64,000 bases of DNA, from NCBI GenBank assembly GCA_916613615.1, contig OU744725.1, forward strand, positions 68,412,754-68,476,753, written 5' to 3'. Each line of letters opens with the position of its first letter. The stretch's first letter is position 1. The notes under the pieces were generated by a model, which saw nothing but the letters and a program-made list of their open reading frames with translations, was not told the DNA's origin and did not search any database. Below, piece by piece: positions 14,286-26,265 of the stretch. A program made the position numbers and the translations under genes. The stretch comes from Steromphala cineraria (taxonomy: Eukaryota; Mollusca; Gastropoda; Trochida; Trochidae).

Positions 14286-14919
14286 CCATTTTTTTATTGT
14301 GCGTTTTTATTAAACATGACGTTTTTCCCAATGGCAGATAAAAAAACTTCCTACATCGAACCATATGAAGAAATTGTACATAGCAAATGTAGATATGAAA
14401 ATCTGTTTCATTCTTGTCTTTCTATGAACAGCTCGTTTCATGTTTTAGTATTATTAACTGAAATGATACCACAAAATCCGAAACTTGAAACTGGCTCCAC
14501 AATGCACGCTGTATGCATTATGTATATGAATGAGATGAGAGAAGATTGAATTTTATCATTTAATCATGTTCGATGACAGTTTGTAAAACGAGCGAACAGA
14601 ATCTAAAGCGACAACATGCTGACACATACAATCAGTCAATTTTCGCACCAAGAATTGACTAGTAAGCATTTTAGCAAATATCGGTCACACAAGCAGAGAG
14701 ACATAATAAAACATATCGTTTTTTAAAACAATCTTTCGCACAGCTTATCTTTTGTTCCTCAACTTGACACTTTACATTACTTTTTAAAAAATCAACTTCA
14801 AATATGTTTCCACGTTCTTTCGCCCTGGCATAGTGTACATACTTCCCACACCGAATCGATGACATCACAATGTTAATTTCAGTGAAATGAACGACGTGTT
14901 ATGACAGGAATGACAGTGA

Positions 14920-15260
14920 TGCGATGGGAAGCATGTAATCCATTTCATTATGCAGGGACCAATCCCTGACCTCTACTCCTAATTACCTTGCTAATTAAGA
15001 TTGATTGCAATATTAATAAGGAATGCGCTCTTTCGTGATGGAGAATGACTTCACCTGTTGATTAATAATTCAGGTGAGGATACCTTTAATCAACGCATGC
15101 TAATCCACCTGGGAGGTATTTCATGAAATATACATGGATTCTCAAGGTTTCATCAGTGGGTGAAAAATCACCGAGTTGAAGCCTGACCACGCATTGATTG
15201 GTGAAATAAAGCGATTTGCGTCCCTTACGACGAGGCTTTGAAGTACAGTTAATGAGGCAT
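14920..15260. promoter_or_regulatory. Candidate enhancer: E-box and homeodomain motif cluster
   Basis: Three CACCTG/CAGGTG E-boxes of the Snail/ZEB type (15052-15057, 15071-15076, 15106-15111) occur in 60 bp, the first two as an inverted pair around a TGATTAATAATT core. Two TAATTA homeodomain sites lie at 14980-14985 and 14992-14997, with TTGATTG nearby. The stretch is of mixed, non-repetitive composition. Regulatory function is inference and needs conservation data. Confidence 0.3.
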
Positions 15261-16440
15261 AAATCTTACAAATATCCTAATTATGTACATGTATACCATA
15301 GTCAGTGGACATTGCACTCTATATACAGAGGCTTACATAGAAGCATTGGATGTTTTGTACAAAAGTTACAAGAATTCGTTTTAAAATAGAATTTCATGTT
15401 TATTTATTTTTGGTTAATAATGCTGTGTTTCTCGACTGACTTTCACTCATACTTTTAAAACCTGACATACTGCATTTAATTTTACAAAATTCATTTAGAT
15501 ATTTCAAAAACGCCAAAAAGCAACGCTCATATTAATGTACATTTTGCATCAGAAAATGAGAAAGTCAAAAAAACTATATACATGTTTTATAAAATCAAGA
15601 CGAATCAATCTACATACCGACAACAACATAGCCTGATATTATAAAGAATTCCAAATCGTACGTTTATCAAATACCATACTATTTTTCTGTCGTTCAGATG
15701 TCACGGCCATGGCTCTTTTGGGATTTTTTAAAAATGACTGGATTTATACTGTCAAATTGTGTAGAATTTATTGCCATGTCAACTGGAAAATATTTCCAAA
15801 CACGAGCTCGATAGATCCGATAGTTCAATTCACCGAGCGATGACCCGAGCGAGTCAATAATTTGTCCTCTCTATGACTTTAGATTTTACTTAGTTTAGAT
15901 ATGACATTAACACATGTTTTGACACCTTCGTACAAGGCCACGTCAATTTGTTTTGAGGAAAAATGTTGATGTCTTACCTCAAAATAAAGTTATAAAGTTG
16001 TACAGATGTATATAGTAGTTCAATCGACTAAATATTTTTAAACCACATAATAGGCTTTTCACTTAAGTTGCATTTGTACTAATTATTGGGATAATTGAGA
16101 TCCTTGGAATTTCATTTCAAAAGTGAAATTACATAAACCTTATTGATTGAGACGTTACACATGAATATCTGTCCTTCAATCCAAGATGAAGTGCCATATA
16201 TGTGAATCTTTTCATTTCTAAACTCTCATTCTTTTCACTTGCTTTGTATTTTTCGGAGGAAGCTATTTTTCATTTAGTCACTTCCATTTCGCGCCTTCGA
16301 AAAACCTGTCAACTTCAGTTCCCGCCACAAGACAATTTCCTCAAGCTCTCTATAGGATTTATTAAACGAATATGCTCTCTTTGTATGCATAGCGAATCTC
16401 AACTGCAGTGTAAGGAGCTTTCAATTCAAATCAACAGGTA

Positions 16441-16720
16441 GTTGAGGGTTCGGACAGGTGTATCGAAATTTGGCGCGCATTTCATTTTCCCATGCTTCCC
16501 CCTGGCGGAGTCTTTACCCCCATTCATCTCCTCCCCCGCCATTCAAACGTAACGGCGGATTTCAAAAGCCCCCACAAAGGGACGAGTTTTTTGGGCAGGT
16601 AGCGTCGACGAAACACCTGTCGCCGGGAAGCTAAAGGTCGTGAGAGGCAAACGACTCAAATTGACCCGCACCCCGGCCAATTATTCTGATATTAGGGTCC
16701 TCCAACTGATCAGGGTCGTA
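16441..16720. promoter_or_regulatory. GC/CpG-rich non-coding island
   Basis: It is clearly richer in G+C and CpG than the neighbouring kilobases, non-repetitive, and without a long ORF. It holds an inverted 9-bp pair GACAGGTGT (16453-16461) and ACACCTGTC (16613-16621) and a GGCGCGC core near 16472. It may be a conserved regulatory element or an exon-free promoter. Confidence 0.3.
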
Positions 16721-16960
16721 ATTTGCTTGAAAAGTCTGCATGAAAGGTAAAAAGCAAAGGGCAGAAACCAGATCCTTGGTTGCCGCCTTTGTTGAGATTG
16801 GGTTTGTATTATGAAGGCAAAATGAACGTCACAGAGAGTGCAAAGTGAAGTGTTATTGTCAATTAGCTATCTTGGCTTACAAAATGCTTCTGTAAGAACT
16901 TTGAAAAGCATTAAACATATGGTGCTGTCTGGAAAATGAACGCGCCAGATTTATAGTGTT

Positions 16961-17030
16961 TATCGAGGTTCGCCGGTGACTTGTAGTATTGTACTTTTAC
17001 AAGGCTACACGTCACCTGCGAACCTCGATA
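16961..17030. other. 70-nt near-perfect hairpin, possible microRNA-like precursor
   Basis: Two 33-nt arms around a 4-nt loop (CTTT). The outer 20 bp (TATCGAGGTTCGCCGGTGAC and its partner) has one mismatch; the inner 13 bp has two mismatches and a G-U pair. Size and loop are right for an animal pre-miRNA, but I do not recognise a conserved mature sequence or seed. A small foldback element is the alternative. Confidence 0.5.
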
Positions 17031-19302
17031 ATTAAGTATTTGGGGAGATTAATTATTAGTAATTTGATAAAATCGTTATCACTTTGTTGGTGTTTGGATA
17101 TATATTCGTAAGAGTTAAACTCTGATCAATATGCCAAATTTCAGCATTGATATAATTTTTTTTTTTAAATTCCTATCATATTTCAAGAAACCACATTTTT
17201 TTCAAACAAAATCTCTATTCAACAGAAATTGTTGATCATGTTCAAGGGTAACCTGCAAGAAACCAAACCGTTTGTCCGAATGACATCTGAAAAATGACCA
17301 ATGTGATTTCTGTTCGATGTTTATGCAGCCCTGATAAGATCATTACTTGTGAAAGAATGCCATTGACCAGGGGAAACAATGTAAGTGCCTTGAGCAACCA
17401 CGAGTTGATGGATATGTGCGCTATATACATATTCATTCATACTTGTATATGTAGTTCGTATTTGTTTCATATTACCTTTTCACGTTTAACTATCATATTC
17501 ATAAATCGTGAAAAATAACTTACATTTTTCACAATATTAGAATGGCATCGACCATGAAATAAATCATGGTTATGATCACTTGTTACAAGATACTAAACGT
17601 GCTAGCAATAACTTCTTTTGTTGTACATTGACATATATCAATTGAAACGAGTGGTATGATGACACATCGACATATACAACACCAAAATATGTATTCATTT
17701 TGACAGTTACAGGCATTTCTAGCGGATAAACATCAACCACAAGTTTTTAGGTGACAGGCATGTAGTGATTTGAAATCGACACGCAGCGAATTTGTGGAAA
17801 GTGACACTCGCCATGGACAGTTGTACAATAAGCGTGTCGATATCTGTCAAAATCACGAGAATCTCGCGCTGTGACGTACCTGAAATACACACTCCGTCCC
17901 GGAGAGTCTGTCATTTCCCCCACTGTCACATCTGAAATATACCTCGGTCAAACTTGCACGTGTTTAATGCCTGTAATGTTTTTTTGTTTGTTTCTTATAT
18001 ACACTTTAAAGTATTATGAGATATAGTTGATTTCCTATATCATGTGATTTCTATAATATAAAACGTCACAACTGTACTTCGGTAAAACATGCACGTATTT
18101 ATTGCTGGTCCTGTTTTTTTCTGTGTTTCATATGAACACTGTATAGAGTTTATATAGAGAGATATAGCTGATATTATTCATATGTGAGTGCTACAAGGAG
18201 CTGCATACTGACAAAACATTTCAATTGTTTCATTAAGTCTGTCTTCTTTATGGCATTGTGTTACATTCAGTCGACACAATAACACTTGATAAATCGTTGA
18301 CTATATATTGTTTGTGTCTTTAAGCTTGTTTACGATATGTTCAATTCAGATTATGTTGGATGCTATATTACCCTTATCATAAACCAGTATCATTATGGTT
18401 TATATAAATATTTCTTATAATGACTCTTATAAATAAAAATCATATCTTGTGATTAAAGTTATGTTAAAGCTTTTCTTGAACTGAGATTAAATATAAGAAA
18501 ACTTTGAATGTCAGCGTGAAATAAAACTCTTCATTATCGATTGAAGCGTAGATTAAAAAGATATACGTTATTGCTTGAAGATAATAACTTATTCCCAGAA
18601 TTTAATATCATTCTCTACAGAATCGTGTACCCAATCATTTGACTTGGACCATTGTCCAGCCAAACATTCGTTAAACCAGGGTTTTATACTATTCTTGATT
18701 ATGATCATGTTCAGTTTCATGATCAGATGATTGCACTTTACCATCTGTCCCAAGGACTTATATAATATTGATTGTTAGTTGACATTGTATACACAGCCTT
18801 CCCATTATTGATATTAGTTACGTCAGATATTTCCTCACAGCAATTAATAACCGATCATGGAAGTAATAATTGTGTTAGTCTGCAATCAATAATTCATAAT
18901 GTGACTTACTATGGTTGGTTTAATATTCAGACTCATAACCAAATAACTTACCATGTAATAATTTGGTGAATTTGGATGTTTGCCTTGAACGATTGTTTGT
19001 CATTCATTCCTACAAACATGCTTTATTATCAAGATTCAACAATGAAATGTTAACGTTGTGTTACTTCCAAACGTCAATCTACGTTGAACAATTCGAAAAT
19101 AGTTATCATGTATCGGAGTGGGTTATAAACATCCCACCTTTTGCCAAGCCTGGGCTATATATGGTGAAATCGTTTCTTTTTTTCGTTATTAACAGACTCG
19201 ATACTAATTTGAACATAATCAAATCAAATCGCAAACTTATCATTGACTACATTCACATAGTGTTTAATTAATTCAGTGTTTAATTTCATCACTAGGCATA
19301 CC

Positions 19303-19319
19303 CAACAACAACAACAACA
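19303..19319. repeat. CAA microsatellite
   Basis: CAA repeated nearly six times. Confidence 0.9.
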
Positions 19320-20879
19320 GTTGACGATTGTCCCTTAACATGTATTGTTTTCCCTCAATTTTGATCATATATATATCAAATGATTTTTGTTATTATTTGT
19401 TATCCAGCCTGTAATAATATATATTGGAGCGGCGTTAGTATAAGCCTAAAGGCTTGTTCGCCTATCCATGTTTCATAACGAAATAAAAATATGTTTAAAC
19501 CATAGTGTATAGAAATCTGAATTTCAATTAAACTTTTCATACCGCTCTATGATCATTTAAATGATCCTTAAAACCTCTAATGAACCTTTCACTCCGTTCA
19601 CACCAAAATACCACAAGAGCACTTAAATTTTGTCAAATAAATACTATTTGAAAATTATATCCGGTTCTGTAGAATATCCGTATTTAAACTGAAAATACGA
19701 TTTGGTCTCATTATAATGAGTTGACCTTGATGACAATAGCACCTGTTTTCCAAGACAAAATCTATGCAAACAGATTCCTTTGATATCTCTAGTGGACACT
19801 GGCCATTGAGAATGACCACTGGCGTCAGCAAATTTGTAATGTCCAGACCCGTCAATCACGGAGAGCTTTATGTCACACAATCCAGATTCCCTCTCGTCAC
19901 CACAGGCACATAATATTCTTTTTAAAAGCAGAAAATAATTTTCCTTTGATCAAGTTCATTCGGTCAAATTCGTTCATTCCCGTGACCTGCGTAACCCCCT
20001 CCACCCCGCTGAGATATTGAATGTATGAATACCGTCTCTTCACATTGTAATCACGAACGATGATATTAGACCCAACTTTCATCATAAACCACGTGTTTAT
20101 CTCTACGTTTTCACGCGACCTTCAAATTTTGGCCGATGACCCTTGGTCAAGGCATTCCGACTGGACATTATTGTGTCCGTGCTGGTTTGTTTGTTCGATG
20201 AAAGGCTAATTGAAAATTGCCTCGACACGGACATTTCAAACTGACCGGAACTGAACTTGGTATTGGCCCTAGGCCTTCGAAAACAAAGTGACCATACTTT
20301 AACAAGAAAACCGCAGATTTTGACAGCTTAAAATAACTTAAGGGAGGGGATGTTTTTGAAGTAGTAGTTTTGTTATTTCATGGAATAGTTAAGCTCCCTA
20401 AGGCTTGTTTGAAAATCTTCAGTATTTGGTCAATTTCTCAAATGGTCCGTTTTATGAAAATAAACGGAGTAATCTAATGGTGTTTCTGCTTTGAAATCTT
20501 TGAGGGATTATCCTACTTTGTTACATGGTCTTCACGTGGGTCAGTTTGAGACCTCTTCTGATCCTGGTCAGTTCGAAAGCAGCTGGTCACTCTGGATAAA
20601 CAAGAAGATGTTGACATGTAGAGTTGTTAGGGAAAGACATCTTCAGTTGATGGCCAAGGGAAATCTCACGCAATTGTTTCCATTGTAAAAGATTCTCTTT
20701 GATTTGGCTGAGCAGACCAAAATTGCTTTCGAAGGTGATTTTCTGAAAATAAAACTGTTGAAATGTGGCGATGTTTTTTTTTTAAATATTAAAATCTTAT
20801 ATATTAAAACTTTAGTTCACATTTTCAACTATCAACGACAAGAATTTTGAACTTTGAAGTGGGTTTAAAGACGGACATA

Positions 20880-20897
20880 GCGACAGACAGACAGACA
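20880..20897. repeat. GACA microsatellite
   Basis: GCGACAGACAGACAGACAAA, about four GACA units. Confidence 0.85.
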
Positions 20898-22939
20898 AAT
20901 TATCAACATTTCAAGATTTGCTCTGCCTCTCTGGGTAGAGAATGGCATAAAAGTGGCATTGAGGCCAGTCGTACATTTGGAAACGTAAGACACATCAGTA
21001 TTCTGTACAACCTGTAAAGTATGTGAGAAACTACAGACAAATACCCAAAAACATGTTATATCATATTTCATGATGTCTTTTGCTAATTTCTCAGTGGACA
21101 TTAACATTTTGTGCACGTTTCTGTCATTTAATATTTGTTATTCTCGTTTGCATAGAAATAACCATCTATATTTTGTTTTCCAATGATAAAACAATTGTCT
21201 ATATATCCCAATCGTCATAAAATTAGATCTATAACTCTCCGTTGCACGTCTAAGTTTCGCAATGAATCACAATTAGTAACTGTTTTTAATGAGATATATA
21301 TCCTATATCGTATGATATATTCATTAATCACAATCGAGATAAAGTTAAAGGGAGTAAGATATATAAATATTGATATTTATTCATAATTATGCATGGCGCC
21401 ATAACTGTCACAAGGATATTACATATCAATAATCCACTCGAAAATCGATCAACTTGACAGAATGATGGATAATCATGAATATTAATATTAATATTAGAAA
21501 TAAATTTCTATATGTCTCTGTTAAATACTTATCTCATTTACTATATGAACCCTTTCTTTAGAAAGATCTCCTTGTTATATGGTTTACCAGAGATTATGAA
21601 AATTCGATGATCATTATGAATTTTCCAATTATGCAAGGTCTAACGTGAAATTTATCCAGGGATTATTACAACATAATCGTCTCAGAGTGTTTAATTGACA
21701 AGTATAAATTCAATATCTTGTATGAATATAGATTGAAAAGTTATTGATATGTCATCGGGATAAGTTCAATGTTTGATTGATGGATTGATTTAATAAACGG
21801 ATTCGAAATAGATTATTAAAATTGGAATTTTGTTATATGGTCGGATTTGTTAAGCGGTTCATTTAGTAAAGTATTCCTGCGTCACGTTTAATTATATTCT
21901 TCGTATACTTCTATTGAAAAATGCCATGTTGGTATTATTTTCATAGGATGACGTAACATTTTGTGGTATAGCATTTTTTCTGCTAAACGTTTCCACGCGT
22001 TTCATATATCGCCTATTTTGACTGAAATAAAACTTTTGAAAACACCTCTCTATCAAAAAAATATAAATTTTGGAATAATATGGAATCATAATTTTAATTC
22101 CAGGATTTTGGTACGGTTTCTTCTTTATTCACAAAATATCATAATACCCTACGACGATATAAAACTCACTTGGTTCCATGCAGAAGAGAAAATATCTTAG
22201 TAAGGGATACATCAAATCTACAATCGCCGTTTTTGTTAAAATTTTCTGCTGCAAGTGTTTGAAAGGAAAATGTAAGGTTTCAAGTTAAATGAAATTCAAG
22301 TGAATGAAATGTGTTTTATTCAATGTTAAATAAAATGAAAGCGGTTGTTTTTCTTATGTCAACTTCATGCTGTTTAATCACAATTCAAGTATGACGCAGT
22401 CTGATTAAATGTGCCTAGTTCCGAGGAACAAAAGTTTATAAACATATTTACTCTGTGGGAATCGAACATGCTTTTTCGATAGGTATCCCCTCCACTGTAT
22501 AGAGCATTCAACATCTCAATGCAGTTAATATTTTGAATATTTTATTTCTCCGAACAAGGTCGATTTTAATCAGACTGAGAACGACGTAGTTCCCGTTTAA
22601 TGTCAGAGACGTGCATATGAAAACATGAACATGTATATATAAATTGGTCTAACGTTCTTGTTTCCCCTTCTTTCAATATCGCCCAAAACCTTCAGCTATA
22701 TATTGACATAATCCAGATGTTAGTCATACTCGGTATCCATTCATCACCCAACGTTACCACAAAAGCGGTAACAAATTTTCAAGTAAAACATATAAAAAGA
22801 AGAAAAAAGTTCAGTTAAGCCTTAAACAATCGTGAAACACACGCCGGCTCATCGCAAACTCTCTCTCACTACTCTTAGCGCTTCTTCCGTCTGTTTGTAA
22901 AGTTTTGACATATTTGTGGGGAAGATGGTCTGTTTACTT

Positions 22940-23040
22940 GACATCGTCTGCCAAAATCTGACATGTCCGAACCGGACGTAAGGTTCGAACCCCGTCCTTG
23001 CAAACACTGACTGGTCGATCAGCTAACTGGAACAGTCTTA
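22940..23040 (-). mobile_element. Probable tRNA-derived SINE fragment
   Basis: Minus strand shows AGTTAGCTGATCGACCAG (box-A-like D-arm), then about 17 nt later GACGGGGTTCGAACC with a perfect box B. The spacing suits an RNA polymerase III internal promoter. A 60-codon minus-strand ORF over this region is probably a by-product. Ends are not defined. Confidence 0.45.
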
Positions 23041-24398
23041 GTCTGGAAGCGTTCTCAATGTGTTGTAAGCCTTGCCTTGACAGTGTCTGGAGTCTGTAGC
23101 ATTTCTTTAATATCATTGTGGTTAAGGTTTTGTAATTTCTAATTTATCGTTTAAGGTTTGAGTTATAATTAGGATTGGATACTGAATGTGATGTAAGTGT
23201 TTGAAATTACAATCACCTGCAATATTTGTTTTCATTTACCATTTTCCTCAACTAACACGTTGACCAAGGATTCGTTTATTCTTGCCTAGTAGTTCGAGAA
23301 TAATAGTGTACTGTTTGTTGGAACAATGAATGAATTAATGAATATTGATTTTTATATAATTGAAAAGGTCTGTTTTTTACATCAAAAGATTCAGACAGTC
23401 GATAAATTCGTTAATATTAAACACCATGCAACTAGAATTCGTAGGATTGAATTTCAATGTTTTCTTTTATCTTTGGTATCAAGTAGCAAAATCGCATAAA
23501 ACTCAACCATCATCCAAAGAGCGACTGTTTCTTTTCTGTACGATAAAAGTATGACTTCTATAATTATGTCTTCTATATAAATGAGATATGTATTATTCCT
23601 ACTCAGACATACCAAAATGACTATTCATTTGTATATTTTATTCATAGACAGACAGACCACCACTGACGATAGTAAATAAACACGATTTATGGAATCTAAC
23701 CTTGAATCAAAGTTATTTTCCCTTTAAGATCTGAACAAATATGCCCCTCTTAAAAGTGACCACAAAAACCAATTCCTTTTTCATCCACCTCTGGTCATAA
23801 GATGAAAGTTATAAATGTGTCAATGAAAACTCCCTCTTATAATAGCGGGATGCAATGGTCAAGGGTTTGACCACCCTGTGTTGACCATTCAGTGACCAAG
23901 AGTCCGTGAGAACGATATGTACATATTTATGATTTCTATAGCAAAGTATCTAAAATCGTTGGTATTTCATAGTGGAATATACGGAATATATGCTATGATA
24001 ATACCTATATATCACATTTCATTTAAATTGGTTATGTCTTTAATTAATCTGTCGTATTTATTAACTGTGAGGTTTGTTAATTATCAATATATGAATTTGT
24101 GTGACATTGCTTTCAAATAAAATGACAGGTTCTATAACAAGTTAACTTAAGTTAGCCAAAAAACTTGAATCATAACAAAATGGTGTTATCACTTAGCTTT
24201 GTTTTAACTTTTAAAAACATCAAGTAATCACATTAAAAAACAGTCAATTTTAAGTGATATTTTAATATCGATGAAAAGTGTATTTTGTAAGGACGGTGGA
24301 AACCGTAACCACATAAATAAGTGCATAAAACACGCCATGCTATCATCGGCTAAAACCATTGAACAAAGTTTAATATACAATGTTTTAATCAAGACTCA

Positions 24399-24475
24399 GT
24401 GTGGTAGGCTCGAACCCCTAATTGTTTGATCAGAAAACGAACGCTCTGGCCATTACGGTATCCTCTCCTTACGTG
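24399..24475 (-). mobile_element. Decayed tRNA-derived SINE head
   Basis: Minus strand reads GGATACCGTAATGGCCAGAGCG, then about 24 nt on a box B GGTTCGAGCC. It resembles a tRNA-derived SINE head whose D-arm has lost several bases. It has no clear 3' end or target duplication. It might instead be a tRNA pseudogene, but no acceptor stem pairs. Confidence 0.5.
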
Positions 24476-26163
24476 CACTCTGAAACTATGTACAACATTT
24501 TTAAGACTTACAGGGCTTAATGAAGGTCATGAACAAATTTGACCACAGGTCAGGCTCGCCTAAAGATGACCGAGACGGGATGGTCAGCGGTTTCCCTTAA
24601 GGTCATGGACATTATATCACTGGTCAACCTTCGAGGGATGACCTTAAGAATGGTCAGCGAGTTTTCCGTGTCAAACCAAAATAAACGTCACCCAACCCAA
24701 GATTGAAGGACACTATGACAGAATAAATTTAAGCAACCCTCTTCCGTCAAAATAATCCAGTGTTTATAAACAAACCCCGTCTGTTTTGTGTGCTGTCTTA
24801 ATTCAATGAACATCGACTTTTGTCAGTTTAGCGCAATGTTTTGTTTGATAACGGAAGGTTGCAATTTTCGATGGTGTGTATTGTTTGCTCTCCTGAGTGA
24901 CAGCTTGTAGGTTTCAGGTTGGAGGTCACGTGATAAATCAATACGTAGCGTAATAAACGTATTGAAAGTAACGGGACCACACTTTGGGAATAGTCTGGGC
25001 AAAACGTTCTATATCGTTTTGATCGATATAGCATACAGTAACCTATATTTTATCAAATATAGTAGGCACTATTCAAATTTTTTTATTTTTTAAAGTTTAA
25101 CACCTATTTCTGAACATTTCACTAACATTAATCCAATTTTAAATATTGAATCAATATATGTATGGATATATTAGTAAAGTTAAACGCTATTCTAAATTTG
25201 TTCTAGGATATTGTTAAACAACCCAAGTCACACATGTCTCGGGAGATTAACATGCATTGCTACTTCTGATATTTGACAATAAAGTGAACAGGTTCAGAGT
25301 ATTTAACCACAAATTCATCAATGACATCGATAAATCGTTATACAATTTCCATTGAATGAAAATCGATACTTCATACATCAAATACTCTCTTAAACTTTTG
25401 TCAAAATTAATATGAAAATTCACTTTACACAAATAACAAAGGTAGTTAAAGGTCATCAAAATAAAGAATCTTGTTATAAATGCTTCACAATAAAAGGAAC
25501 CTTAAATGTCCTTATCAAAATTTATAAAATTCCGTAAGCATTCATGTGTGTATCATCTATAGTCATCCAGCGTATTATTAACATACTCGTGGGAATACAG
25601 AAATAGATTGATCAAACACACTAATAGCAAATGTCATCACATTGTCAACCAACAAGCAAATCGTCGTAGTTGACTAACAACGACAAACTTTAGTAACACT
25701 GGCTGGAGCATCTCTTATGGGAACCAAGCAAAATATGCTTTCCTAGATAATTAACCGCCTGTAATAATCGCATTACCTACTCCCATTATGCGATATAATA
25801 TCATCAATATTATGACTAGCGATAGGGGAATGCAAACAGATAGTCCTATTGTCACAGTTAATATAGATATCTTATTATTAAGAACGATTTCCCACGATAG
25901 AAAGCAACCAACAAGAAACTAAGAAAGGCGGTTATGTTCTTTCCAAGTTACTATTTCGTTGAGTAACCAAGCGAAGCGAGCTTTGCCTGTGCGATGCTCA
26001 AACACTTCTTATCTCTTGGCTCGCGTTAGCTCCTAGAATACATTAGCCACTGGGCGCGTTAAGATTTATCTATTCGATGCTCACAGCGAAATAAATAGGT
26101 CACTGATTTCTCAGGTTAAATGTGCCCTCGGCTCAAAACATGTCATTGCATATTACTCTTGAC

Positions 26164-26265
26164 TGCGCATGCGTCTATCTATGCACGCTTAGCCCGTGCA
26201 ATTCTCACTTCCACCACGTGCGGTTTGATTGACACGTGGTCTGATCGATGACGTAATTTCCCGCC
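26164..26265. promoter_or_regulatory. Promoter-like cluster of transcription factor motifs
   Basis: Within 102 bp: TGCGCATGCGT (NRF1 type, 26164-26174), CCACGTG (E-box, 26214-26220), ACACGTGG (E-box, 26232-26239), TGACGTAA (CRE type, 26249-26256) and TTTCCCGCC (E2F type, 26257-26265). Such a mix is typical of a CpG-rich animal promoter and stands out in AT-rich surroundings. The ATG at 26384 downstream opens only an 82-codon, unrecognised ORF. Motif identities are from known consensus sequences; promoter activity is inference. Confidence 0.4.

Larger units (their letters stand above)
9928..26160. other. Gene-free AT-rich DNA with scattered repeats
   Basis: Outside the foldback, satellite, SINE fragments, hairpin and candidate regulatory patches listed separately, nothing codes convincingly. 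ORFs here are mostly under 80 codons; the longest (18963-19271) needs a TTG start. 23820-23900 and 24530-24680 are unusually rich in TGACC/GGTCA strings. Confidence 0.6.

Noticed and set aside
18963..19271. 102-codon ORF
   Set aside because: It begins at TTG, has no recognisable motif, and its length is not unusual for six frames of this composition.
22455..22500. Possible box B (GTTCGATTCCC on the minus strand)
   Set aside because: No clear D-arm or acceptor pairing; too weak to call a tRNA or SINE.
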